Shown here piece by piece: positions 7,735 through 16,484 of a stretch of 51,773 bases of DNA. Source of the DNA: Pseudanabaena sp. SR411 (GTDB taxonomy: Bacteria > Cyanobacteriota > Cyanobacteriia > Pseudanabaenales > Pseudanabaenaceae). The stretch is taken from assembly GCF_002251945.1 (NCBI RefSeq), contig NZ_NDHW01000077.1, forward strand, positions 8 to 51,780. The letters run 5' to 3'. Both the position numbers and the translations under genes were made by a program. Under the pieces are notes generated by a model. That model was not told where the DNA came from, made no database searches, and was given only the letters and a program-made list of their open reading frames with translations. Position 1 is the first letter of the stretch, and each line of letters begins with the position of its first letter.

Positions 7735-9843
7735 CTATGCACCGAAAACTTTGCTCACGGTTTCGACGATTTTGGCGATCGTGGGAATGTTGTCGATAAT
7801 GCGTTTTAAAGCTCGAATTGCCTTGCTGGCAAGGGTTGATTTTTCTTCAGGCTTGTCGTGAAGGGCAATTTTAGCAAGATTTTCGACTTGTTCGAGAGCA
7901 TCGGCTTTGTCTTCATCAGCAAGCTCTTTGTCGCTGCTAATTGCTTCTTGCAGTTGGGTTAAGAGAGTTTTGATGTCGCCACTGTCTTCTTTGTTTGGGA
8001 TTTGGTTAATTGCATTGGTAACATTGCCTTTGATTTCACCAAGGTTGATCACGTTACCAGAAATATCTCGACCTGCTTTGATTGTTACGGGATTTTGCTC
8101 TGCCACTGCTTTAGCCTCATTTTGAATGTTAACATTAGGTGATTTTGCAATCTGAAGAATTTCTTTGATATCGGCTATGTTTTGCTTCTGGAGCAGAATC
8201 ATCGCTTCCTTAGATTCTAATTGAGCTTGGTATTTTGCTTCAATTTCCTTGAGTTTGGTTTCGTAACCAATATCGAAATTATGCTCGAATTTACCTTTAT
8301 CTGTATCCTGTGGAACGGCAACCGTTAATTCGACATCTTGACCTTTTTTCTTGATTTCTTGAATGTCATCAGGATTTATATCTGGATATTCTTCTGTAAG
8401 TTTTTCCCATGCGGCGATGAAGGCTTCGCGGTTGATGCCATTGCGGATGAGTAGCTGCACGATGTTGATGGTTTCACTGTAGCGTTTAGTAAAGTCACCT
8501 GCTGCAAACTCTTTTTCAGGATCGTGGGGACGGCGTTCGCGGCTGCCTTTGGCGTTGGGATGCTCTAGCTCAAAAACAAAGCGACAATCGACATCATCAA
8601 GTTTGGTGGTGTGGTCATAGCTCCAACCTTCTAGGCAAACGCCTGTCATTTGTGCGCCTGTGAAATCTGTACTGATTGCTTGGGTTTCAGTAAAGTTTAC
8701 CCATTCGAGATTTGCATTACGGAAACTTGCTTCGCTTAGGATGGCACGTTTGAAGTTGACCTTCTCTAAATAAACACCGTCAAGATTTGCGCCGCGCAGG
8801 TTTAAGCCTTCGTAGGATTTGCTTTGGTTGGGTTTGCCTGTGACTAATAGTTCGCGTACTTCGGAGTTAGATAAAATTGATGTTCCTAAACGCGATCGGT
8901 TTAGATTTCTTGCTTGCTTCCAAATAGTGCGTGTCAGGTTAGTAATATTATCTTGGGAATTACGAAAATCACTACTGGTAAGTGAAGCTTCTGTAAAGTT
9001 AGAATTGGTTAAATTTGCATTACGAAATTTAGTGCCACCAATTGTCGAAAATATTAATGCAAATTTGTGTAATATCTCAAACTTGGGGTTGCCATTTAAT
9101 GAGCAATATGAGTAGTAGATTCCTGATAAATATACAGATATAGTTCCAGCCGACGCAGAAAATCCAGATATGACTCCAGCAATATATGCAGACAGAACTA
9201 TAGAAATAACTACAGGTAAGGCAATCTTACTAATACTCACATCAATACTGTTAAGGGCAGCAACAGCCGCAACCCCAGTGATAAAAATAACTATCATCAA
9301 AGCCGCAACTATAGAATAAGACATTGCAGCAAATCCCAATAAGGCTCCAATATTAACTAAGGTACAGTCCTCACTACTACAGGCAATGTTAGTGCGATAA
9401 ATGATAGAAATTATATAAGACAGAAATATACTTAAGACTCCGAGTATAACCACAGATATATATAAATCTAAAAAATATTTTGATGTAAACCCCTGACGGA
9501 TGGTTACACAACTCATCACAACAAAAGTAATAATGCTTGATATAGTAAAAAAATTACTTAATCCAAACGAAGACATCCTGAGGTTGAATGCGAAAAATGC
9601 TACAGATGCACCAATTATTCCTGATAAGCTTAATACTATAAATGCAAGAATTAGCTAAAAGACTAGCCACCACTTCTGTACCCCTGTCTTAGCTTTTGAG
9701 AAATTCGCCCCTCTCAAAATTGCACCCGTAAAATTTGTCCCCCTAAGATCCGCACCGCTAAAGTCTGAGCCTGAGAGGTCTTGCCCCTTAAAACATATAC
9801 CTCGCAAATTTTGACCAGCATAGTTTTTCGCCGTAGAGGTCAT
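7735..9843 (-). pseudogene. Pentapeptide-repeat membrane protein interrupted by an in-frame TAG
   Basis: Two open pieces lie in the same frame. The first (9843–9655, 62 residues) is a run of A(D/N)LxG pentapeptides ending GVQKWWLVF, then TAG. The frame continues for 26 hydrophobic codons (LILAFIVLSLSGIIGASVAF…) straight into a 613-residue frame beginning at 9576. The reconstructed protein of about 702 positions has N-terminal pentapeptides, four or more membrane segments, a second pentapeptide block (LRGANLDGVYLEKVNF) and a long charged C-terminal region with a coiled coil near KYQAQLESKEAM. Intact relatives, as I recall them, have this architecture without the stop. Options: recent pseudogene, amber readthrough, re-initiation at 9576, or sequencing error. 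Confidence 0.8.
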
Positions 9844-9972
9844 AGACTTAAAACTTCCAGAAACTTGGATTGATTTTACGATGATTCTCCAAAATTTTCT
9901 GCCAAATTTACAACCTGTAGCTCGCCAAATAAATGACCTATACTCAAAAAATATAGTTACATCAGACTAACG

Positions 9973-10230
9973 ATGACAACCCTAACAGTTACCCTGCCCG
10001 AATCCTTGACCCTATATCTACAAGAGCAAATAGCATCAGGGTCTTACTCCAATGCCAATGACTACATTCAAACCTTAATCCAGCAAGATCGATCGCGCAA
10101 ACAATACCTTGAACCACTCATTCTCGAAGGTATCGCTTCAGGAGCGCCAACCCCTATGACGAGCGATGATTGGAATGCAATCCGTCAATCAGTCCGCAAC
10201 AACCATAGCGATCGCCCTCAAAATAGCTAA
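9973..10230 (+). CDS. parD: ParD-like antitoxin
   Basis: An 85-residue protein. The N-terminal TTLTVTLPESLTLYLQEQI and SGSYSNANDYIQTLIQQDR form a ribbon-helix-helix DNA-binding domain of the ParD/CC2985 kind; the polar C-terminal tail would wrap the toxin. It is the first gene of a pair, ending 5 bp before the toxin start, which is the usual order for type II modules. Autoregulation of the promoter in 9844–9972 is expected from family behaviour but no operator was identified with certainty. Confidence 0.82.
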   Translation: MTTLTVTLPESLTLYLQEQIASGSYSNANDYIQTLIQQDRSRKQYLEPLILEGIASGAPTPMTSDDWNAIRQSVRNNHSDRPQNS

Positions 10231-10235
10231 TACCG

Positions 10236-10550
10236 ATGGCTAACATCAACAAACGCCCGATCGTAATTCAGGACTTAATTGCCCATGCAACCAATATCAG
10301 TCTGGAAAATCTTGATGCAAGCGATCGCTTTCTCTATTCTGCTGAAGCCACATTTAATGTTATTGCTCAATTTCCAGCAATCGGCAAACTTAGTAACTTC
10401 AGCCATCCACAGCTAACTCAAGTTCGTCAGTATCAAATCAAAGGGTTTACGAAATACATCATTTTTTATCAGATTCAATCTCCTGAAACTGTTGAAATTC
10501 TTAGAGTTTTACATGGCGCTCAAGATCTCGAATCTATACTTACCGAATAG
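10236..10550 (+). CDS. parE: ParE/RelE-fold toxin
   Basis: A 104-residue partner of the upstream antitoxin. The C-terminal half has the RelE/ParE fold pattern: VRQYQIKGFTKYIIFYQI followed by VEILRVLHGAQDLESIL, the family hallmark. ParE members poison DNA gyrase and RelE members cleave mRNA; the sequence alone does not separate these, although pairing with a ParD-like antitoxin favours ParE. The N-terminal MANINKRPIVIQDL is compatible with the first beta-strand and helix. Codon use and HIP1 content look like the host's. Confidence 0.8.
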   Translation: MANINKRPIVIQDLIAHATNISLENLDASDRFLYSAEATFNVIAQFPAIGKLSNFSHPQLTQVRQYQIKGFTKYIIFYQIQSPETVEILRVLHGAQDLESILTE

Positions 10551-10582
10551 CAAATAGCTACTTAGCTGATTGTTATCAGAGA

Positions 10583-11224
10583 TTATGCTTCAAGCCCTAA
10601 TGCCGCTAAGCGATCGCGTAAGTTTTGAGCCTCTAATTCAGCAAGTCTCGCTCGTTCTTCCGCAGACTCTGCTCTCTGAGTTTGTTCTTGCAAAGCCGCA
10701 AATAACTCACTGGGGATTAACAACTTTTCACCATTATCTTGGCGATAGAAATTAATCAGAGAACCTTCAAATTCAAGGCGCAAACCTAACACTTGACTCA
10801 ATCCATCAGCGATCAGCTCATAAACCAGTGAATCTTCTTCCTTTTCTGGCAGATTAGCTTGACGACGATAGCCACGTAACTTTTCAGGAATCCATTCACC
10901 TTTAGGATCGAAAAGCCAATATTCTAAAACCCCAATACTTTCGTAAAGCTCCCGCTTTTTAGTTTGGTCGTAAGCTTGTGTACTAGCAGAAGTCATTTCA
11001 AAAATGACACTGGGCACTTGTCCTGTTTCCCAAATTTTGTAATTGTCATAGGGTTGTTGCGGAATATCAAAAATTACCATCACATCAGGCGCAACCCGCA
11101 ATCGAGGAAAACCCTTTGCGTAATACAAAAATTGATCGGCAAGGATAACAGGCGATCGCTCTGCAAATTTTTCGGCTAAATAATTGCGTAATACGGCTAC
11201 CGTTGCAATAATTGCATCATTCAT
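10583..11224 (-). CDS. Uma2 family (DUF820) PD-(D/E)XK-like protein
   Basis: A 213-residue protein with the Uma2 core: VAPDVMVIFDIP, then PSVIFEMTSASTQAYDQTKKRELYESIGVLEYWLFDP. The D…E…K spacing resembles a restriction-endonuclease fold. Uma2 proteins are hugely expanded in cyanobacteria and their cellular role is unknown. The C-terminus ends in an Ala/Glu-rich coiled coil (EQTQRAESAEERARLAELEAQ), common in this family. I chose ATG at 11224; an in-frame TTG at 11233 would add three residues. It converges on the ParDE pair. A second family member is at 39505–40074. Confidence 0.82.
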   Translation of the reverse strand: MNDAIIATVAVLRNYLAEKFAERSPVILADQFLYYAKGFPRLRVAPDVMVIFDIPQQPYDNYKIWETGQVPSVIFEMTSASTQAYDQTKKRELYESIGVLEYWLFDPKGEWIPEKLRGYRRQANLPEKEEDSLVYELIADGLSQVLGLRLEFEGSLINFYRQDNGEKLLIPSELFAALQEQTQRAESAEERARLAELEAQNLRDRLAALGLEA

Positions 11225-11476
11225 CTTCGTCAAACCTCAAACAATGCGATCGCACTGATAGCAAGGGACTTTTAAAGATATTTTTTAATTATAGCGATCG
11301 CCGCAAATATAGCTAGGATGCGGTGCTCCGCGCCACCTCCTACTTGTTGGTTTTTAATTATCGCGATCGCGATCAACGCCGCAAATATACTTAGTCACGA
11401 AGCGATCGCTGAAAATGCTAACGTATTAATATAAATTTACAATTCTTCAAGCCTTGTCTTTAGTGGCTTATTCCTG

Positions 11477-12349
11477 ATGGCTAAATGTGTAATTAATCGC
11501 CGAGCCGAATTTTCTGCTAGTCATCGTTACTGGCTACCCGAAATTCCAGACGAGGAAAATCAAGCCAAATTTGGCTTATGTACAAACTTTCCACCCCACG
11601 GTCATAACTACGTTTTGTATGTTGGGATGCAAGGCGAAATTGACAACACTGGCATGGTACTTAACCTCTCAGATGTCAAACATACGATCGCTCGTGAAGT
11701 TACGACTCAATTAAATTTTTCCTATCTCAATCAAGCATGGGAAGAGTTTCAGCAAACTCTCCCTACCACTGAAAATATTGCCCGTGTGATCTGGCAGCGT
11801 TTAGCGCCGCACCTGCCACTGGTAAATATCCGCTTATACGAACATCCTGAACTCTGGGCTGATTATCAAGGTAATGACATGCAAGCACATTTAACAGTTA
11901 GCACTCACTTTTCTGCCGCTCATCGCCTCGCTTTAGATACACTCTCTCTCGAAGAAAATACAGCAATTTATGGCAAATGTGCTCGTGTGCATGGGCACGG
12001 GCATAATTACCATTTAGAAGTCTCCATCGCAGGCGAAATCGATCCACGTACTGGCATGATTGCCGATCTAGGTGATTTTCAAAAAGCTTTAGATCAATAT
12101 GTACTTGATCCAATGGATCACACATTCCTAAACAAAGATATTCCTTACTTTGCGGAAGTTGTGCCAACTGCTGAAAATATTGCAGTCTATATTCAAAAAG
12201 TACTGACACAGCCTATTCGCGAAATTGGCGCAAAGTTGCACAGTATTAAATTGATTGAAAGCCCTAATAACTCCTGTGAAGTTTACGGTGAATATCAACT
12301 TTCAGAGATTGAACATTCTTTAGAAGAAGCTTTAGCAAAATCAGCCTAG
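11477..12349 (+). CDS. Tandem 6-pyruvoyl-tetrahydropterin synthase / QueD-like protein
   Basis: The 290-residue protein contains two PTPS/QueD domains in one chain (about 1–125 and 135–285), whereas the usual enzyme is a single domain of about 120–150 residues. Domain 1 has zinc ligands His16, His41 and His43 and catalytic Cys35. Domain 2 has His149, His174 and His176 and Cys168 (YGKCARVHGHGHNYH). Both copies look catalytically complete. Substrate is 7,8-dihydroneopterin triphosphate, the product of FolE (encoded at 49086–49853); the product may be 6-pyruvoyl-tetrahydropterin or 6-carboxy-tetrahydropterin. No queC or queE is nearby to settle whether it serves queuosine or pterin synthesis. 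Confidence 0.85.
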   Translation: MAKCVINRRAEFSASHRYWLPEIPDEENQAKFGLCTNFPPHGHNYVLYVGMQGEIDNTGMVLNLSDVKHTIAREVTTQLNFSYLNQAWEEFQQTLPTTENIARVIWQRLAPHLPLVNIRLYEHPELWADYQGNDMQAHLTVSTHFSAAHRLALDTLSLEENTAIYGKCARVHGHGHNYHLEVSIAGEIDPRTGMIADLGDFQKALDQYVLDPMDHTFLNKDIPYFAEVVPTAENIAVYIQKVLTQPIREIGAKLHSIKLIESPNNSCEVYGEYQLSEIEHSLEEALAKSA

Positions 12350-12355
12350 TCAACA

Positions 12356-12382
12356 GATGAGCGATGCCAAGCATCGCTCATC
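12356..12382. terminator. Hairpin after the PTPS-like gene
   Basis: A perfect 12-bp stem (12356–12367 with 12371–12382) with a CAA loop lies 6 bp after the stop codon. No U-run follows. Confidence 0.55.
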
Positions 12383-12412
12383 CCCAAATAACCCGTTAAA
12401 AAATATTTCATC

Positions 12413-12706
12413 ATGTCTGACGTAAATGTTTCGGCAATTGAAAGTGAGCCAGAAGAAGAAATCGTTATCGATCGCCTTGAGTTAGATAAGGTAATCACAA
12501 GGCTAACTAATACCCTCGAAGATGGTATCAAAAATGGAATTAAGCGTGGACTGTTGCATTTGCCAGCTAGCGATCGGCATTTGTTACTCGTCGCCTCTGA
12601 CATGGTGCAGAAATCAAAAAAATTTCCTAATTACAAATTGACCTTTTATCACAAAGGCATGGGCGAAGATACAAACACTTGTGCTGTCACCTTTACAGAA
12701 TTATAG
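12413..12706 (+). CDS. Conserved-looking hypothetical protein, 97 residues
   Basis: I do not recognise the family. The N-terminal 20 residues are acidic (ESEPEEEIVID). The middle is an amphipathic helix (LELDKVITRLTNTLEDGIKNG) and the end is a probable beta-hairpin (NYKLTFYHKGMGEDTNTCAVTFTEL). There is no signal peptide or membrane segment. It is codirectional with the PTPS-like gene 63 bp upstream, but a hairpin intervenes. Coding character is supported by HIP1-like codon use and a compositionally normal protein. Confidence 0.6.
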   Translation: MSDVNVSAIESEPEEEIVIDRLELDKVITRLTNTLEDGIKNGIKRGLLHLPASDRHLLLVASDMVQKSKKFPNYKLTFYHKGMGEDTNTCAVTFTEL

Positions 12707-12795
12707 TGCTTCTCATTTTTTGGCGGCTGACCGTGACTGTTAACCTAATGAGTCAACTCTTGCCATAATAAAAGCAATGTGATCGCCATACCCTC

Positions 12796-13041
12796 ATGAT
12801 AGAAACCATTCATCAAGAAATTGACAATCTCCCCAAAGAAGCCCAAGAGATTCTTTTAGACTTTGTTCATATTCTCAAAAAAAGATATCTACCCACTGCA
12901 ATACCAGATAAACCAGTTAACAATTACGAGAACTTCAAAAAAATTGGCTTAATTGGTTGCTGCTCAACAGATCAAAACCTATCCACCAACTACAAACATA
13001 TCCTTACAGAGGGCTGGACAAAAAAATATGATCATCGTTGA
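12796..13041 (+). CDS. vapB: Antitoxin of a VapBC-like pair (DUF2281-like)
   Basis: An 81-residue protein whose N-terminus, IHQEIDNLPKEAQEILLDFVHILKKRY, matches the short DUF2281-type antitoxin helix pattern that commonly precedes PIN toxins in cyanobacteria. The C-terminus is polar and probably unstructured until toxin-bound. It overlaps the toxin start by 14 nt, implying translational coupling. I rely on both the motif and the gene order; the N-terminal motif alone would be weak. Confidence 0.72.
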   Translation: MIETIHQEIDNLPKEAQEILLDFVHILKKRYLPTAIPDKPVNNYENFKKIGLIGCCSTDQNLSTNYKHILTEGWTKKYDHR

Positions 13042-13444
13042 TACAGGCTTTTGGTTAGCACTCATCGACGAAAATGATCGCTATCACCAAAAATCCGTTA
13101 CAGCCCTTCAAAAATATAACGAACCCCTTATTACAACTTGGTGCGTCGTCACAGAAACGACTTACCTATTGCTCTCCCGTCTTGGCATCCAAACCGCAAT
13201 CAACTTTATCGAAAGCCTAAACCAAGGATTTTTCAGCATATTTCATCTAGAGAATATCCATAACCCACGCATTATCGAGTTAATGCAAAAATATGCTGAT
13301 TTGCCAATGGACTTAGCAGATGCATCACTTGTAATTTTGGCTGAGCATCTAGGACATGGCAGAATCTTTTCCGTAGATCAGAGAGATTTCAATACCTATC
13401 GATGGAAAGAATGTCATCCGTTCACAAATCTATTAATATCGTAA
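13028..13444 (+). CDS. vapC: PIN-domain toxin (VapC-like)
   Basis: A 138-residue PIN ribonuclease: IIVDTGFWLALIDENDRYH supplies the first acidic residue, TTWCVVTETTYLL the conserved Glu, and MDLADASLVILAEHL with FSVDQRDF the distal Asp residues. All four Mg-binding acidic positions appear present, so it is probably active as an RNase. ATG at 13028 fits the family N-terminus; upstream codons in the same frame belong to the antitoxin region. The 3' end overlaps the WD40 gene by 43 nt. Confidence 0.85.
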   Translation: MIIVDTGFWLALIDENDRYHQKSVTALQKYNEPLITTWCVVTETTYLLLSRLGIQTAINFIESLNQGFFSIFHLENIHNPRIIELMQKYADLPMDLADASLVILAEHLGHGRIFSVDQRDFNTYRWKECHPFTNLLIS

Positions 13445-14637
13445 TCTCAAAATCACAGCCAAAGTCACAGGATGCAGTTCTCGGCGGACAAGTACCACCG
13501 CCGCTCGGTGCTGTAGTGTTAGGTGGCTTGGAAGGGGTAAAACGCAGATTAAGTAGCCCTGCGATCGCGCCAAGAATTGCCGCTTTGAGAGAAGCTCTCA
13601 ACTATGGCGCAACGGGTTTAGAATTGATTTTACGGGGTCTAGAAGATGAATCGCTCAAAGTACAGCGCACGGCTCTGTTATTGCTGTGGCGCAGACCTGA
13701 ATCGCATATTCGTCAAGCTTTAGCTAACTATAGTCAATATCATCTATTCGATATTGTTGATACTTTGCAAGGTCATGCCGAGGCGATCGCTACACTTGCT
13801 TTGTCAGCTAATGGCAGGATTTTATATAGTGCTGGTGCAGACTTCACGATCAAGGTTTGGGATTTAGGAAAAGATCGAACTCAACATAAGCAAATTGGCA
13901 CAATTCGCGGTCACAATCATATTGTTACATCCATTGCCATCAGTGCAAATGGTCGTATCTTAGTCAGTGGTAGTCGCGATAAAACGATCAAACTCTGGGA
14001 TGCGCGATCGGGAAAGGAACTGCTGACATTGACAGGACATATTGGCTATGTCAACTCGGTGGCAATTACGCCCGATGGCAAGACGTTAGTTACAGGCAGT
14101 CAAGACACCACGATCAAACTTTGGGATATTAGAACGGGGACAGAAATTCGTACCCTAAGAGGTCACACCAGTCTTGTAGATTCCGTTGCCCTTAGTCCCG
14201 ATGGCAAAGCGATCGCCAGTTGCAGTTGGGATACCACTATTCGGGTGTGGGATTTAATCTCTGGCAAACAAAGCTGGGAATTTATCGGACATTCAGCGCG
14301 AGTTCTCTCCTTTGCGATCAGTCCCGATGGACGCACTCTTGTTAGTGGCAGTCTCGACACTCGCATCAAAGTCTGGGATTTGCAAACAGGTAAAGCGATT
14401 CGCACCCTAGAAGGTCATTGGGGCTGGGTGAAGTCGCTGGTGATTAGCCGTGATGGTAAAACTTTAATCAGTGCCAGTTATAAAGAAATCCGCGTGTGGA
14501 ATTTAGAAACAGGTGAACAAATTCAAGTCCTTAATGGACATGTCAACCTGATCAATGCGATCGCCCTAAGTCAAGATGGTCAAACTTTAGTCAGTGGCGG
14601 CGAAGACTGCAATATTCATGTCTGGAGTGTTCCCTAA
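13402..14637 (+). CDS. Seven-blade WD40 repeat protein with HEAT-like N-terminus
   Basis: A 411-residue protein. Residues about 25–115 contain a cyanobacterial pattern, GGLEGVKRRLSSP followed by GLELILRGLEDESLKVQRTALLLLWR, resembling HEAT repeats. After that come seven WD40 repeats (GH…DGKTLVSGS.D.TIKLWD), enough for one complete propeller used in protein–protein interaction. There is no kinase or signal peptide. Starts are ATG at 13402 or 13411, both inside the end of vapC; no alternative start codon exists between there and the conserved part, so the first 13 or so residues are encoded by the overlap. Confidence 0.82.
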   Translation: MERMSSVHKSINIVISKSQPKSQDAVLGGQVPPPLGAVVLGGLEGVKRRLSSPAIAPRIAALREALNYGATGLELILRGLEDESLKVQRTALLLLWRRPESHIRQALANYSQYHLFDIVDTLQGHAEAIATLALSANGRILYSAGADFTIKVWDLGKDRTQHKQIGTIRGHNHIVTSIAISANGRILVSGSRDKTIKLWDARSGKELLTLTGHIGYVNSVAITPDGKTLVTGSQDTTIKLWDIRTGTEIRTLRGHTSLVDSVALSPDGKAIASCSWDTTIRVWDLISGKQSWEFIGHSARVLSFAISPDGRTLVSGSLDTRIKVWDLQTGKAIRTLEGHWGWVKSLVISRDGKTLISASYKEIRVWNLETGEQIQVLNGHVNLINAIALSQDGQTLVSGGEDCNIHVWSVP

Positions 14638-14677
14638 ACAAGAAAATTTTTTGCGAGGCAAAAAATTTTCTTGTTTA
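14635..14677. terminator. Bidirectional terminator between WD40 and TPR genes
   Basis: A perfect 20-bp stem (14635–14654 with 14658–14677), GAG loop, A/T-rich base. It overlaps the stop codons of both convergent genes. Confidence 0.8.
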
Positions 14678-15586
14678 GCTACTGCGTAATCTCTGAATTT
14701 GGCGATCGCTTTGTTGCGCCCATGTAATGTTTTTTTGCTGATTAAAAAATGCTTGCGCTTGAATAAAAGATTGAATAGCCTCTTGCTTCTGTCCAGCCCT
14801 TACCTGCGCCACCCCAAGCGTATAAAAAGCCTCCGCATAGTCTTTACGGAATTGCAAAGCATTACGCAATTGCCCGATCGCCTTTTCAGTCTGACCTTGA
14901 ATTAATAAAGCCGCCCCCAAATTGTAATAAGCCTCTGCATATTCAGGATTTAGTTGTAGCGCCTTGACATAGTAGGCGCTCGCCTTTTGGAGATCACCCT
15001 GAGCTTGAATTAATAGCCCTAAGTTATAGATCGTTTCAGGTGCTTGAGGATTTAGCTTGAGAGCTTGGTTGAGATTGGCGATCGCATTGTTAATGTCTTT
15101 TTTTTCTTTAAAGGCTAGACCGAGATTGTAATAAGCTACTGAGAGTTTTGGATCAAGACGAACTGCTCTTTGTAAATTGGGAATTGCTTGGGTCGGATCA
15201 CCCGACTGCAATTGCGCCGCACCTAAATTACTGTAAGCGATCGCAAACTTAGGGTCGAGTCTGGTAGCCCGTTGAAAAGAATAAATAGCCTCTTTGAGCT
15301 TGCCCCCCTGCACATAGGCTAGACCGAGGTTGTAATGTGCAGCAGTAAGCTCAGGATTTTTCTTGATCGCCGCCCGAAAAATTACCACCGCCCCTTCTAA
15401 ATTCCCCAAACGCACATAGGCATTACCACGCTCCAAAAGCTGATCGGCAGTTTCGTTAGGTGGGACAACAACCTGTTGCTGGAACTGCACTTTTTGAGGT
15501 GGCTTTTCACGCAGTTGGGCGATCGCCACATCTGCACACACCCCAACGACTAAGACCGACGCGACAACTCCCAAAACTGGTTTCAT
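14675..15586 (-). CDS. Exported TPR protein, seven repeats
   Basis: A 303-residue protein with a signal peptide (MKPVLGVVASVLVVGVCADVAIAQ) and seven 34-residue TPR units from about residue 47 to 280. The Cys in the signal region has no proper lipobox, so signal peptidase I cleavage after AIA is expected. It is a scaffold-type protein with no enzymatic motif and resembles the 13-repeat protein at 1389–2939 in design. A family-B repeat lies upstream. Confidence 0.82.
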   Translation of the reverse strand: MKPVLGVVASVLVVGVCADVAIAQLREKPPQKVQFQQQVVVPPNETADQLLERGNAYVRLGNLEGAVVIFRAAIKKNPELTAAHYNLGLAYVQGGKLKEAIYSFQRATRLDPKFAIAYSNLGAAQLQSGDPTQAIPNLQRAVRLDPKLSVAYYNLGLAFKEKKDINNAIANLNQALKLNPQAPETIYNLGLLIQAQGDLQKASAYYVKALQLNPEYAEAYYNLGAALLIQGQTEKAIGQLRNALQFRKDYAEAFYTLGVAQVRAGQKQEAIQSFIQAQAFFNQQKNITWAQQSDRQIQRLRSS

Positions 15587-15682
15587 AATCTTTTCTGGTC
15601 TGAATTCTTGATAAAGAATGTTAAATTGAGAAAGCTAAATTTGAGTAATAAATTAGCGATCGCTACTCAGCCCTAAGCTTTA

Positions 15683-15788
15683 TACAGCGATTTGAGTTCA
15701 AACCCAAAACAAGAAATTTTTTTGAAATAATTGCTTTGCAACCCTTTTAAAAAATTTCTTGGGGATTGTTCGATCAGTAATTGCTGTA
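15683..15788 (+). repeat. Dispersed palindromic repeat, family B, copy 2
   Basis: A 106-bp element starting TACAGCGATTTGAGTTCAAA and ending AATTGCTGTA, giving imperfect terminal inverted repeats. The interior has AAGAAATTTTTTT mirrored by AAAAAATTTCTT around GCTTTGC. It lies between the divergent TPR and trpG genes and so may affect both promoters. Confidence 0.7.
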
Positions 15789-15819
15789 AATAAGCTTCAC
15801 AAATACAAGTCCTGTAAAC

Positions 15820-16419
15820 ATGATTCTCGTTATCGACAATTACGACAGCTTTACCTATAACCTTGTACAGTACCTTGGGGAATTATTGCCTGAATTCCCT
15901 ACATTAGGCGAAATTATAGTTAAGCGAAATGACGAAATAAGCATCGAAGAAGTCAAGCAACTTCGCCCCGCAGGAGTCGTAATTTCACCAGGACCCGGTC
16001 GTCCCGAAGAAGCGGGCGTATCCCTAGATATCATTCGGGAAATGGACGCAAACACTCCGATATTAGGCGTATGTCTCGGACATCAAAGTATGGGGTTGAT
16101 GTATGGCGGCAAAGTTGTGTCTGCACCTTACTTAATGCATGGCAAGACCTCACAAATTTATCATACGGGAGTCGGTATTTTGGCAGGGCTAGCCAATCCA
16201 TTTACCGCAACTCGCTATCATAGTCTGGTGATTGACCGCCAAAATTGCCCCGATGTACTTGAAGTTACAGCATGGACTGAAGATGACATAATCATGGGAG
16301 TCCGACACAAGCAATATCCTCACGTTCAAGGTGTCCAATTCCATCCTGAAAGTATCTTGACTGAGGCAGGCAAAGACTTGCTGAGAAACTTCCTAAAAGG
16401 ATTAAGCGTCACAGTCTAA
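15820..16419 (+). CDS. trpG: Anthranilate / aminodeoxychorismate synthase glutaminase subunit
   Basis: Class I glutamine amidotransferase of 199 residues that supplies ammonia to anthranilate synthase (TrpE) or aminodeoxychorismate synthase (PabB). Motifs: [19 protein letters not shown], oxyanion [11 protein letters not shown], nucleophile Cys in GVCLGHQ, and His/Glu in VQFHPES. Length is typical. Many bacteria use one protein for both the tryptophan and folate pathways. No synthase partner is in the window. Start ATG at 15820. Confidence 0.9.
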   Translation: MILVIDNYDSFTYNLVQYLGELLPEFPTLGEIIVKRNDEISIEEVKQLRPAGVVISPGPGRPEEAGVSLDIIREMDANTPILGVCLGHQSMGLMYGGKVVSAPYLMHGKTSQIYHTGVGILAGLANPFTATRYHSLVIDRQNCPDVLEVTAWTEDDIIMGVRHKQYPHVQGVQFHPESILTEAGKDLLRNFLKGLSVTV

Positions 16420-16484
16420 TGCCTAAAGTATCGTGGTGGGGCATTCCTCACGCAACCCAAAAAATACTCAATTAACTAAACAAC

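Noticed and set aside
10570-10755. 61-codon plus-strand frame after the ParE-like toxin
   Set aside because: It is antisense to the coiled-coil tail of the Uma2 gene and has no domain.
13780-14637. Approximately 126-bp periodicity
   Set aside because: It encodes WD40 repeats of about 42 residues.
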